Under the pieces are notes generated by a model. It worked only from the letters and a program-made list of their open reading frames with translations, had not been told where the DNA came from and ran no database searches. From Acidobacteriota bacterium (GTDB lineage Bacteria > Acidobacteriota > Terriglobia > Bryobacterales > Bryobacteraceae), in contig JAPKZB010000032.1 of the NCBI GenBank assembly GCA_026393985.1, positions 1 to 64,000 of the forward strand: a stretch of 64,000 nt of DNA, read 5' to 3'. The position numbers and the translations under genes were made by a program. Below are positions 57,201-64,000 of the stretch, piece after piece (the stretch's first letter is position 1; every line of letters begins with the position of its first letter).

Positions 57201-58817
57201 AAGGTCCGGCATTCGACGCCGGGGGTAGGGCTGATTTCGCCACCGCCGCACCACGACATCTACTCGATTGAAGACCTGGCGCAGCTGATCTTCGATTTGA
57301 AGAACGTGAACCCGAAGTCGCGGATTTCGGTGAAGCTGGTTTCTGAGGTTGGCGTGGGTACCGTGGCGGCCGGCGTGGCGAAGGCGCACGCGGACCTGGT
57401 GCTGATTTCAGGCGATTCGGGCGGGACGGGCGCGGCGCCGATGACTTCGATCCGGCACGCGGGCGTGCCGTGGGAGTTGGGTCTGGCCGAGACGCAGCAG
57501 GTGCTGGTGATGAACGACCTGCGGAGCCGGATTCGGGTGCAGACCGACGGAAAGCTGCAGACGGGCCGCGACGTGGCGATTGCCGCGCTACTGGGCGCCG
57601 AGGAGTATGGCTTCTCGACGACGCCGCTGATTACGATGGGCTGCATCATGATGCGGAAGTGCCATCTGAACACGTGTCCGGTGGGGATTGCGACGCAGGA
57701 TCCGGCGCTGCGGGCCAAGTTCCAGGGCAAGCCCGAGGACTTGATCAACTTCTTCTTCTTCGTGGCGGAGGAGATGCGGGAGATCATGGCCAAGCTGGGC
57801 TTCCGCAAGGTAGACGAGATGGTGGGCCGGGTGGACCTGCTCGAGGCGCGCGATGTAAGCCAGCACTGGAAGGCGAGCGGCCTGGACCTGAGCGCGATTC
57901 TGTACAACCCGCCGGTGCCTTCGAAGGTGGGTCGGCGGTGCCTGATCAGCCAGGACCATGGGCTGGCCGATGCGCTGGACTACAAGCTGATCGACTTTGC
58001 CAAACCGGCGCTCGAGAACGCCGAGAAGGTGGAGTTCAAGATGCCGATCCGGAACGTGCACCGGACGGTGGGCGCGATGCTGTCGGGCGAGGTGGCCAAG
58101 CGGTACGGCTCCGAGGGTCTGCCGGATGATACGATCAAGTTTGAGTTCCAAGGTTCGGCCGGGCAGAGCTTTGGCGCGTTTTTGTCGCGCGGGGTGACGC
58201 TGGAGCTCGAAGGCGACGCCAATGACTACGTGGGCAAGGGGATGTCGGGCGGCAAGGTGATTGTGTACCCGCCAAAGAACTCCTCGTTTGTGCCGGAAGA
58301 GAACATTCTGGTGGGCAACGTGGTGCTGTACGGGGCGACGACCGGCGAAGCGTACTTCAACGGTATGGCCGGGGAGCGCTTCGCGGTGCGGAACTCGGGA
58401 GCGACGGCGGTGGTGGAAGGCGTGGGGGACCACGGCTGCGAGTACATGACCAAGGGATTGGTGGTGTGCCTGGGTAAGGCGGGCAAGAACTTCGCGGCGG
58501 GCATGAGCGGCGGGATTGCGTATGTGCTCGACGAGTCGGGCGAGTTCTGCCGGACCCGCTGCAACCGCGCGGGGGTGGATCTCGAACCGGTGGAGGACGC
58601 GGCCGATATGCAAGTGCTGCGAAATCTGATTGAGCGGCATGTGCGGTATACCGGCAGCCCGCGCGGCCGGTGGATCCTTGCCAACTGGGGTACGATGCTG
58701 CCACAGTTTGTGAAGGTATTCCCGCACGAATTGAAGCGCGTGGCCGGGGTGCCACGGCGCGAGACCCCGTACTTTGTCCCTGGCGCGGCGCAGGGAGAGC
58801 AGGTGATTCATGGGTAA
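54234..58817 (+). CDS. gltB: Glutamate synthase large subunit
   Basis: NADPH-dependent glutamate synthase alpha chain: hydrolyses glutamine in an N-terminal amidotransferase domain and transfers ammonia to 2-oxoglutarate at FMN. The 1527-aa protein starts at ATG 54234 (an in-frame upstream start at 54153 would include promoter DNA). Nucleophile Cys31 in DACGIGFVV follows a 30-residue propeptide. [3Fe-4S] ligands are Cys1137, Cys1143 and Cys1148 in [17 protein letters not shown]-terminal gltB-type beta-helix repeats ([38 protein letters not shown]). It overlaps gltD by 8 bases and is divergent from the LysR gene. Confidence 0.97.
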   Translation: MREQFEHPTQTRPGLPEAQGLYSPANEHDACGIGFVVNIKGHRSHDIITKGVQILINLTHRGACGCDPETGDGAGLLIQIPHSFYARECQKLGFALPEPGEYGMGLVFLPVEHTARLQAEGIVERITREEGLEVLGWRDTPIDADAIGRVARASQPYIEQIFIRRAAGMSEDALERKLYVIRKRAEHEIAASEIRDKDFFYMPSLSCRTVVYKGLLLAPQIQKFYKDLSDAECKSSLAMVHQRFSTNTFPSWKLAHPFRFICHNGEINTVKGNANWMRAREAVLASGVWGDDLKKLLPIVEPGASDSATLDNVVELLTLSGRSLPHAMAMLIPEAWDADTTMHPDKKAFYEFHASLMEPWDGPASVAFTDGKVIGATLDRNGLRPSRYLVTKDGLLIVSSETGVLPVRPEDVEYKGRLQPGKMLLVDMQAHRIIPDEELKQSLWSRQPYGQWLAKNQITLDHLPEPARIHATEHETLLQRQRAFGYSDEDLKIIMGPMAVNGEEAIGSMGIDWPLACLSDKPQSLFNYFRQLFAQVTNPAIDPIREELVMSMTSYIGNERNLLDETPLHCHTLKLTQPVLTNRDLEKMRRVSQGDFLAYTLPALYNVHGGERELSRALDSLCKRASWAIEAGYSILILSDRGINEDSAPIPALLALTAVHNHLIREGSRTRVALVIESGEPREVMHFCLLIGYGASAVNPYLAIETLENLALRGRLNVPFDVALKHFKKAINKGMLKVFSKMGISTLQSYRGAQIFEAIGLNSDLVKQYFTGTPSRIEGVGLEVLAKEAKMKHDHAYRPVTDADTELDVGGTYQYRVRGEYHLLNPQTVSAVQRAVRTESYATYKEYSDHVNKQTRALCTIRGLLQFKEGHPVPLEEVEPASEIVKRFATGAMSFGSISKEAHETIAIAMNRIGGRSNTGEGGEDEIRFRPMENGDSKRSSIKQVASGRFGVTTNYLVNADELQIKISQGAKPGEGGQLPGHKIDEAIAKVRHSTPGVGLISPPPHHDIYSIEDLAQLIFDLKNVNPKSRISVKLVSEVGVGTVAAGVAKAHADLVLISGDSGGTGAAPMTSIRHAGVPWELGLAETQQVLVMNDLRSRIRVQTDGKLQTGRDVAIAALLGAEEYGFSTTPLITMGCIMMRKCHLNTCPVGIATQDPALRAKFQGKPEDLINFFFFVAEEMREIMAKLGFRKVDEMVGRVDLLEARDVSQHWKASGLDLSAILYNPPVPSKVGRRCLISQDHGLADALDYKLIDFAKPALENAEKVEFKMPIRNVHRTVGAMLSGEVAKRYGSEGLPDDTIKFEFQGSAGQSFGAFLSRGVTLELEGDANDYVGKGMSGGKVIVYPPKNSSFVPEENILVGNVVLYGATTGEAYFNGMAGERFAVRNSGATAVVEGVGDHGCEYMTKGLVVCLGKAGKNFAAGMSGGIAYVLDESGEFCRTRCNRAGVDLEPVEDAADMQVLRNLIERHVRYTGSPRGRWILANWGTMLPQFVKVFPHELKRVAGVPRRETPYFVPGAAQGEQVIHG

Positions 58818-60234
58818 GGTAACTGGATTTATCGAGTTTGGGCGGGAAGTCCCCACGCGGCGGCCGGTGGCCGAGCGGGTGAGCGACTGGAAGGAGATCT
58901 ACGAGCCGTTTCCTCTCGTGAAGGTACAGACGCAGGGCGCCCGCTGCATGGACTGCGGCGTGCCGTTTTGTCATAACGGATGCCCGCTGAATAACATCAT
59001 TCCGGACTGGAACGACCTGGCTTACCGGGACCGGTGGCGGGACGCCATCCGCGTGCTGCATTCGACGAACAACTTCCCGGAGTTTACGGGGCGGATTTGT
59101 CCGGCGCCTTGCGAGGCGGCGTGCGTGCTGGGGATCAACGAGCCGCCGGTGGCGATCAAGACGATTGAACGGACCATCATCGACCATGCCTGGGAGGAAG
59201 GTTGGATTGTGCCGGAGCCGCCCGAGACGCGGACCGGGCGGAAGGTGGCCGTGGTGGGCAGCGGGCCGGCGGGCATGGCGGCGGCGCAGCAGTTGAACCG
59301 GGCCGGGCACAGCGTAACGCTGTTTGAAAAGAACGACCGGATTGGCGGGCTGATGCGGTACGGGATTCCGGACTTCAAGATGGAGAAGCACCATATTGAC
59401 CGCCGGGTGGAGCAGATGAAGGCCGAGGGCGTGGAGTTCGTCGTGAACGCCCATGTGGGTCACAACGTTTCGGTGGAAGAGCTGCGGAAGAACTTTGACG
59501 CCGTGCTGTTGACCGGGGGCTCGGAGGCGCCGCGGGACATCAAGGCCCCGGGGCGGGAGTTGCAGGGCATCTACTTTGCCATGGAGTGGCTGCCGAACCA
59601 GAACAAGCGCGTGGCGGGCGATACGGTGAAGGGAGAGTTTGATGTCCTGGCGACCGACAAGCACGTGATCATCATCGGCGGCGGCGACACGGGGGCGGAC
59701 TGCCTGGGCACTTCGCACCGGCACAAGTGCAAGAGCGTGACGCAGTTTGAACTGATGCCGATGCCGCCGGCGCAGCGGGCGCCGAGCACGCCGTGGCCGA
59801 TGTGGCCGCTGATGCTGCGGACCGAGAGCGCGCACGAAGAAGGTGGACGGCGCGAGTGGTCCATCCTGACGACGAAGTTTGAAGGCGACGGGGAGGGCAA
59901 CGTCCGGAAGCTACATACGGTGAAAGTCGGTCCGGCGCCGAAGTTTGAACCGATTCCGGGTTCCGAGCAGGTATGGGACGCCGATCTGGTGCTGCTGGCG
60001 ATGGGCTTTCTGGGTCCGGTGAAGGGCGGCATGCTGGAGCAGTTGGGCGTGGAGCTCGACAACCGGGGCAACGTGAAGTGTGATGAGGGTTATATGTCGT
60101 CGGTGGCGGGGGTTTTTGCGGCGGGCGACATGCGGCGCGGGCAATCGCTGGTGGTTTGGGCGATTGCGGAGGGCCGGAAGGCGGCACGCGGCGTGGACGC
60201 GTGGTTGATGGGCGAGAGCAAGCTGCCGGGGTGA
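58810..60234 (+). CDS. gltD: Glutamate synthase small subunit
   Basis: Electron-input subunit that passes electrons from NADPH through FAD and [4Fe-4S] clusters to GltB. The 474-aa protein has two N-terminal cysteine clusters, C46-X2-C49-X4-C54-X3-C58 and C97-X3-C101-X3-C105, an FAD motif [15 protein letters not shown] (about 146-160), and a second nucleotide motif [26 protein letters not shown]-type residues [12 protein letters not shown] are conserved. Start overlaps the gltB end, as is usual for gltBD. A strong hairpin at 60248 follows. Confidence 0.97.
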   Translation: MGKVTGFIEFGREVPTRRPVAERVSDWKEIYEPFPLVKVQTQGARCMDCGVPFCHNGCPLNNIIPDWNDLAYRDRWRDAIRVLHSTNNFPEFTGRICPAPCEAACVLGINEPPVAIKTIERTIIDHAWEEGWIVPEPPETRTGRKVAVVGSGPAGMAAAQQLNRAGHSVTLFEKNDRIGGLMRYGIPDFKMEKHHIDRRVEQMKAEGVEFVVNAHVGHNVSVEELRKNFDAVLLTGGSEAPRDIKAPGRELQGIYFAMEWLPNQNKRVAGDTVKGEFDVLATDKHVIIIGGGDTGADCLGTSHRHKCKSVTQFELMPMPPAQRAPSTPWPMWPLMLRTESAHEEGGRREWSILTTKFEGDGEGNVRKLHTVKVGPAPKFEPIPGSEQVWDADLVLLAMGFLGPVKGGMLEQLGVELDNRGNVKCDEGYMSSVAGVFAAGDMRRGQSLVVWAIAEGRKAARGVDAWLMGESKLPG

Positions 60235-60247
60235 TGGGGCAGCGGTT

Positions 60248-60273
60248 GCTTCCGGGGCTAACGCCCCGGAAGC
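60248..60273. terminator. Bidirectional terminator hairpin between gltD and the DUF2442 gene
   Basis: A perfect 11-bp stem, GCTTCCGGGGC (60248-60258) and GCCCCGGAAGC (60263-60273), with loop TAAC. The loop and inner stem include the stop codon of the convergent DUF2442 gene. T-rich flank AGCATTTC on the right for the plus strand. Confidence 0.65.
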
Positions 60274-60491
60274 AGCATTTCGCCGATGCCCAAGTCTTCA
60301 TCGAGCAGGGGCCAGCGAATGGAGTAGCCGCTGGGCGAGAGCTGGCAGCGCGTGCGTTCGACGCTGGTGGCCTGGCTGAGGCGCTCGGAGATCATCTCCC
60401 AGCGGATTTCGGTTTTGCCGCGGTGGGTGAGGATGGTGAGATGGGTTTCGCTCGCGCTGATTTCGCGAGCGAGGATGGCGTTAGAAGGCAC
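60258..60491 (-). CDS. DUF2442 family protein
   Basis: A 77-aa protein with the short DUF2442 pattern: hydrophobic beta strands, GKTEIRWEMISERLSQAT, then RTRCQLSPSGYSIRWPLLDEDLGI, where the family has I-W-P-x-x-D-x-D-L. DUF2442 proteins are often encoded next to DUF4160 proteins and treated as possible toxin-antitoxin-like pairs; function is unproven. It overlaps the DUF4160 gene by 11 bases, so the two are translated together. The stop lies in the loop of the terminator hairpin. Confidence 0.75.
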   Translation of the reverse strand: MPSNAILAREISASETHLTILTHRGKTEIRWEMISERLSQATSVERTRCQLSPSGYSIRWPLLDEDLGIGEMLLPGR

Positions 60492-60741
60492 GGCGGCCTC
60501 CGAAGAGTTCGTACCAGCCGTTGGCGATTTCGTCGAAGTGGGTGTAGACGATGCGGCGGGCGTCGCGACGGGAGCGTGTCGTGAGGTTGTGCTCGAAGTC
60601 CTCTTCGATGACGAACTGGTCCGGGTGGAGCCAGAACTTACACTCGATGTTCCCCTTTTGCACGTAGACGTGCATGGGTTGTTCGCCTTCGTTCGAGTTG
60701 AAGTAACAACGCCAGCCCTGCACCTGGAGCACTGTCGGCAT
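60481..60741 (-). CDS. DUF4160 family protein
   Basis: An 86-aa protein matching DUF4160: MPTVLQVQGWRCYFNSNEGEQPMHVYVQKG, ECKFWLHPDQFVIEEDF, then a helical end (RDARRIVYTHFDEIANGWYELFGG). The pattern of a phenylalanine-rich strand followed by E-P-H-V-x-V and a C-terminal helix fits. GGGAGGT lies six bases before the ATG. The upstream CCCGCTG...CAGCGGG inverted repeat (60749-60777) contains a TATACT and could form the promoter region. Partner of DUF2442. Confidence 0.8.
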   Translation of the reverse strand: MPTVLQVQGWRCYFNSNEGEQPMHVYVQKGNIECKFWLHPDQFVIEEDFEHNLTTRSRRDARRIVYTHFDEIANGWYELFGGRRAF

Positions 60742-60798
60742 ACGCGACCTCCCGCTGGAAGCCAGTATAGTACAGCGGGTCCGGGCAGGGCCGGGAAG

Positions 60799-61407
60799 TT
60801 AGCGGGGCGCTTCGGAAGAGCCGGCGGCCGGAGCGGGCGCGGGGGCTGCTTTCTTGGCAGGGGTGTCCTTTTTTAGGGGACTGATGAGGATATGGGCGTT
60901 GCGGCCTTCGAGACGCGGCGAGCCTTCGACGGCACCGTAGGGTTTCAAGTCGGCGGCGAAGCGGAGCAGGAGTTTTTGGCCGAGCTCGACGTGGGCGATT
61001 TCGCGACCGCGGAACTGAACGACCGCCTTGACGCGGTTCCCTTCCCCGAGGAAGCGAATGGCGTGGTTCTTTTTGAAGTCGTAGTCGTGGTCGTCGGTGT
61101 TGGGCCGGAACTTCAGCTCTTTGACGTGGATGACGTGCTGTTTGCGCTTGGCATCGTGCGACTTCTTTTTCTGCTCGTACTGCCACTGGCCATAGTCCAT
61201 GGCCTTGGCGACGGGCGGCTCGGCGGTGGGCGCGATGACGATCAGATCCAGTCCGAGATCCTTGGCCTTCCGCACGGCTGCCGGGGTGGGCATGACCTCC
61301 ACGGTGCCATCCGGAAAAACGGCGCGTACTTCACGCGCTCGGATTGCTTCGTTAACATTTTCTCGAATCTTGGGGCGCGGAAGACGGAAGGGTCGGTTTG
61401 GATACAT
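60799..61407 (-). CDS. infC: Translation initiation factor IF-3
   Basis: Prevents premature subunit joining and checks initiator tRNA. The 202-aa protein shows IF-3 N-domain (NVNEAIRAREVRAVFPDGT, KAKDLGLDLIVIAPTAEPPVAKAMDYG) and C-domain (HVKELKFRPNTDDHDYDFKKNHAIRFL). The start at ATG 61407 is ordinary rather than the AUU start of enterobacterial infC. A C-terminal Ala/Lys/Pro tail extends beyond the usual length. Unusually, rpmI and rplT do not follow; the DUF4160/DUF2442 pair does. A TTGACA promoter lies upstream. Confidence 0.95.
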   Translation of the reverse strand: MYPNRPFRLPRPKIRENVNEAIRAREVRAVFPDGTVEVMPTPAAVRKAKDLGLDLIVIAPTAEPPVAKAMDYGQWQYEQKKKSHDAKRKQHVIHVKELKFRPNTDDHDYDFKKNHAIRFLGEGNRVKAVVQFRGREIAHVELGQKLLLRFAADLKPYGAVEGSPRLEGRNAHILISPLKKDTPAKKAAPAPAPAAGSSEAPR

Positions 61408-61417
61408 TCAGATCGTA

Positions 61418-61446
61418 TCCCTAGTGTAATAGGAACCAGCTGTCAA
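61418..61446 (-). promoter_or_regulatory. Candidate infC promoter
   Basis: On the minus strand TTGACA (61446-61441), a 17-base spacer, and TAGGGA (61423-61418). The -35 is perfect and the -10 is weak. The leader would be about ten bases or so. Confidence 0.5.
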
Positions 61447-61518
61447 GTCTATCCCGCATTTTTTTACTTTGGCTGCGGTATGGCGGCGGGAGATTCCGCG
61501 TACTATAGTGGCATTGCT

Positions 61519-63090
61519 ATGAGTCTGGCTCCAGGGCATCAAATTGGCGACTACCGCATTCTGCAGGAATTGGGCGCAGGAGGAATGGGTAAGGTCTTTA
61601 AGGTGCAGAACGTCATCTCGGACCGGCTGGAGGCAATGAAGGTACTGCTGCCTGACCTGAGCGGCAACACGGAACTGGCCGACCGGTTTCTGCGCGAGAT
61701 CAAGGTGCAGGCGAGTCTTGAGCATCCCAACATTGCGCGTCTGCACACGGCGATGCGCGATGGCAATCAGCTGCTGATGCTGATGGAGTTTGTCGAGGGG
61801 AGGACGGTGGAGAGCCTGTTTACGCCGGAGCGCCCGCTGCCGCTCGACTATGCGGTGTGGTGCTCGATGCAGGTGCTGAGCGCGCTGGGGTATGCGCACG
61901 AGCGCGGCATTGTGCACCGGGACATTAAGCCTTCGAACATGATGCTGACGGTACAGGGGCAGTTGAAGCTGCTGGACTTCGGTATTGCGCGGGTGGTGAA
62001 CGATCCGTCGCTGACGCAGACGCGGCAGACGATGGGGTCGCTGTTCTACATGTCGCCGGAGCAGATTAACGGGCAGCCGGTGGATTCGCGGTCGGACCTG
62101 TATTCGCTGGGAATCTCGCTGTACCAGATGGTGACGGGGCGGAAGCCGTTTGAGGGGACCAGCGAGTTTTCGATTATGGCGGCGCATATGCAGCAGCAGT
62201 CGATTCCGCCGATTCAGATTGATCCTTCGATGCCGCAGGCGTTGAACGATGTGATTTTGCGGGCGATGGCCAAAGACGCCAATCAACGTTTTCAGAGCGC
62301 GGGGGAGTTTTACGCGGCGCTCGACGGGGTGCTGCGGGTACTGCAGAGCGGGGGGGCGGCGGCTCCGGCAGCGATAGCGCCGCCGGCGCCGGCGGCGGTG
62401 GCGGCGGCGACGCCTGCGGCCGGAGGCGGCGGGTTGGCGCTGCGGTTGGGTGCGGTGGCGCTGGTGGTGGCGTTGTTGGCCGGTGGCGGGCTGGTTTGGT
62501 GGAAGCTGCGGAGGCCGGCGGCCGGACCGGTGGTGGCGGCGCCGGAGGTAGTCGCGGCTCCGGAGGGGAAGAGCGAACCGGCGGCCGAGGCGGTGGCGCC
62601 GGTGGTGGCAGAACCGGCTACCCCAGTGGTGGCGCGTGCACCGGGGTCGGGCGTCCAGCGACTGGACAAGCTGCCGCCGGAGCTGACAGGGAGAAGGGCG
62701 GCAGCACCGGTAGCCGCGGCAGAACCGGCCACACCGGCGCCCACGGCTCCCGCGCCCGCACCGGCCCCGGCGGCGGCCGCCGCGGTCGTGGTGACGCCGG
62801 CGGCGCCGCCGCGTTTGGGGGCGGCGGAGGCTTCCGAGTTGCGGGTGCGTCGCGTGCGGATTCAATCGCGTCTCGAAGCGTGCAAGGCTGCGCTGAACCA
62901 TCTGCGGGAGACGCTGGCCAGCCAGGGGCTGAAGCCGCGCGGCGACATTGGCGCGCTGCTCGAGACAGTGGCGAGTGAGATCGGCGAGGGGGAAACGGCG
63001 GTGCAGGGGGCGGACGCCGAGGCGGCGCGGCAGCACTTCAGCGTGGCCGAACAGGCGCTGCGGAAGGCGGAGCGGTTCTTTAACTTATAG
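61519..63090 (+). CDS. Membrane-anchored serine/threonine protein kinase
   Basis: A PknB-like Ser/Thr kinase of 523 aa. The start is ATG 61519; an in-frame reading upstream through infC is excluded. Kinase domain about 11-275: glycine loop GAGGMGKV (19-26), Lys41, catalytic HRDIKPSN with Asp135, DFG at 153-155, and SLFYMSPEQING (activation and APE region). A transmembrane helix is around 305-325 (LGAVALVVALLAGGGLVWW), then an Ala/Pro-rich linker and a C-terminal helical domain (RIQSRLEACKAALNHLRETLASQ). No PASTA repeats. Targets unknown. Convergent with the permease gene, 5 bases apart. Confidence 0.93.
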   Translation: MSLAPGHQIGDYRILQELGAGGMGKVFKVQNVISDRLEAMKVLLPDLSGNTELADRFLREIKVQASLEHPNIARLHTAMRDGNQLLMLMEFVEGRTVESLFTPERPLPLDYAVWCSMQVLSALGYAHERGIVHRDIKPSNMMLTVQGQLKLLDFGIARVVNDPSLTQTRQTMGSLFYMSPEQINGQPVDSRSDLYSLGISLYQMVTGRKPFEGTSEFSIMAAHMQQQSIPPIQIDPSMPQALNDVILRAMAKDANQRFQSAGEFYAALDGVLRVLQSGGAAAPAAIAPPAPAAVAAATPAAGGGGLALRLGAVALVVALLAGGGLVWWKLRRPAAGPVVAAPEVVAAPEGKSEPAAEAVAPVVAEPATPVVARAPGSGVQRLDKLPPELTGRRAAAPVAAAEPATPAPTAPAPAPAPAAAAAVVVTPAAPPRLGAAEASELRVRRVRIQSRLEACKAALNHLRETLASQGLKPRGDIGALLETVASEIGEGETAVQGADAEAARQHFSVAEQALRKAERFFNL

Positions 63091-63095
63091 CCCGG

Positions 63096-64000
63096 CTAGT
63101 CGCCTCGGAGAGCCGTGGCGGGGTCGATGCGGGTGGCGCGCCAGGCGGGTACAAAGGTTGCCAGGGCGGCGACCAGGGCCAGCAACAGCGCGACCGCGGC
63201 GTAGACGATGGGATTCCAGGCGCTGACGCCGTACAGGACGGTGGCCAGGGCTTGGCCGGCGATGGCCGCCAGGAGGATACCGGCGCCGATACCCAGGGCG
63301 GTCAGGCGCAGGCCCTGCCCCATGACGAGGCGGAGGATTTGCGTGGGGCTGGCGCCGAGGGCGAGACGAATGCCGAGTTCGGTGGCGCGGCGGGAGACGG
63401 AGTAGGCCATGACGCCGTAGATGCCGATGGAGGCGAGCAGGAGTGCGGCAGCGGCAAACAGCAGGGTGACCAGACTACGCAGGCGGGAGGCGGCAATGGA
63501 TTCGTTGACGACTTCGTCCATGGGGCGGATTCGGTTCAGCGGTATGCCGGGATCGAGCTGCTTCATCTCCTGCTTGAGCGCCCCGGCCAGTTGGGCGGTA
63601 GGCAGGGTGGAGCGCACGGCGATTGTGAGGGTGGGATAGGGCATCTGCGCGAAGGGCAGGTAGACTTCGGCGCGGGGTTCTTCGGCGAGACCGCGGCGAC
63701 GGATGCCCCCGACGATGCCGACGACTTCGCCGGTCCAGTCGGCGCCGTAGGAGAGGGTGATCTTGCGGCCGAGCGGGTTTTGGCCAGGAAAGAACTGGCG
63801 GGCCATGGGTGCGGAGAGAATGACGGCGCGCGGGGCGTCTTTGGTGTCACGGGCGTCGAAGAGGCGGCCGGTGAGCAGGGGGATGCGGAAGGTTTCAAAG
63901 TACCCCGGAGTGACCGAAACGTTGCCGACGGAGGGCTTGACGAGGGGCGGCGGTTGGCCGGGGATGGTGAGGTCCATGAAGGAGTAGACCCCGCCGAGCG
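63096..64000 (-). CDS. ABC-type permease (MacB/FtsX-like), C-terminal part, runs off window
   Basis: The visible 301 residues are the C-terminal part of a large permease of the MacB-PCD/FtsX type, in the style of the duplicated orphan permeases of Acidobacteria. The frame stays open through the right edge at 64000, so the true start is outside. A periplasmic domain (SVTPGYFETFRIPLLTGRLF, EVVGIVGGIRRRG) is followed by three or four membrane helices with the FtsX motif RRATELGIRLALGASPTQILRLV and the final PAWRATRIDPATALR. Role in efflux or lipoprotein handling is unknown. Confidence 0.88.
   Translation of the reverse strand, partial: LGGVYSFMDLTIPGQPPPLVKPSVGNVSVTPGYFETFRIPLLTGRLFDARDTKDAPRAVILSAPMARQFFPGQNPLGRKITLSYGADWTGEVVGIVGGIRRRGLAEEPRAEVYLPFAQMPYPTLTIAVRSTLPTAQLAGALKQEMKQLDPGIPLNRIRPMDEVVNESIAASRLRSLVTLLFAAAALLLASIGIYGVMAYSVSRRATELGIRLALGASPTQILRLVMGQGLRLTALGIGAGILLAAIAGQALATVLYGVSAWNPIVYAAVALLLALVAALATFVPAWRATRIDPATALRGD

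Overview
The window looks like a chromosomal segment of a high-GC Acidobacteriota, most likely order Bryobacterales (Candidatus Solibacter relatives). The evidence is four very large Oar-like TonB-dependent receptors with an N-terminal carboxypeptidase-regulatory-like domain, three proteins carrying the Solibacter-type C-terminal domain (TIGR03437-like), FG-GAP/ASPIC and TPR proteins beside a receptor, a large MacB-like permease at the right edge, and a PASTA-less serine/threonine kinase. This placement is inference; no rRNA or tRNA gene was found.

Layout. 0-5.7 kb: the end of an IS4-type transposase, TonB receptor 1, a secreted nitrilase, and an orphan repeat-tailed protein with a hairpin leader. 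5.7-13.9 kb: a minus-strand operon (YncE/phosphoesterase, TonB receptor 2, FG-GAP/ASPIC protein, TPR protein). 13.9-16.7 kb: a CysM / JAMM protease / CysO-like carrier / MoeZ cassette for protein-bound-sulfide cysteine synthesis. 16.7-21.2 kb: TonB receptor 3 and an NHL propeller protein. 21.2-21.6 kb: a tandem array built from fused ends of the two convergent neighbours. 21.6-28.1 kb: a minus-strand housekeeping cluster (udk, YciI-like, HI0933 flavoprotein, accC, accB, M24 peptidase, qor-type reductase, hypothetical), then a decayed protease/TPR pseudogene. 29.4-34.4 kb: an AP2/HNH-like protein with a hairpin leader, uvrA and mutY with abutting starts. 34.4-42.8 kb: secreted heme-motif/Solibacter-domain proteins, a GT-C-like membrane protein, and a long disordered protein with a degenerate GGDEF. 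42.8-54 kb: UPF0182 membrane protein, a decayed paralog of the orphan repeat-tailed gene, an FAD oxidoreductase, TonB receptor 4 preceded by five copies of a ribosome-binding-site repeat, a dual-OB-like protein and a LysR regulator. 54.2-64 kb: gltB-gltD, a DUF4160/DUF2442 pair, infC, a serine/threonine kinase and a truncated permease.

Two larger-scale signals stand out. First, base composition of the + strand flips from C-rich (0 to about 21 kb, in genes of both orientations) to G-rich (about 24-64 kb, again in both orientations), and the transition sits near the fused-tail tandem array at 21.2-21.6 kb. Second, three loci (4.45, 29.55 and 46.65 kb) share a leader with the same layout: a -10-like element, a strong ACGCCC/GGGCGT hairpin, a T-rich tract and a GAGAAT ribosome-binding region just before the start codon. 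Two of these precede paralogs of an uncharacterised protein whose 3' end is a roughly 135-bp tandem repeat; the third precedes an AP2/HNH-like protein. I consider this leader-plus-gene family the best candidate for an undescribed system here.
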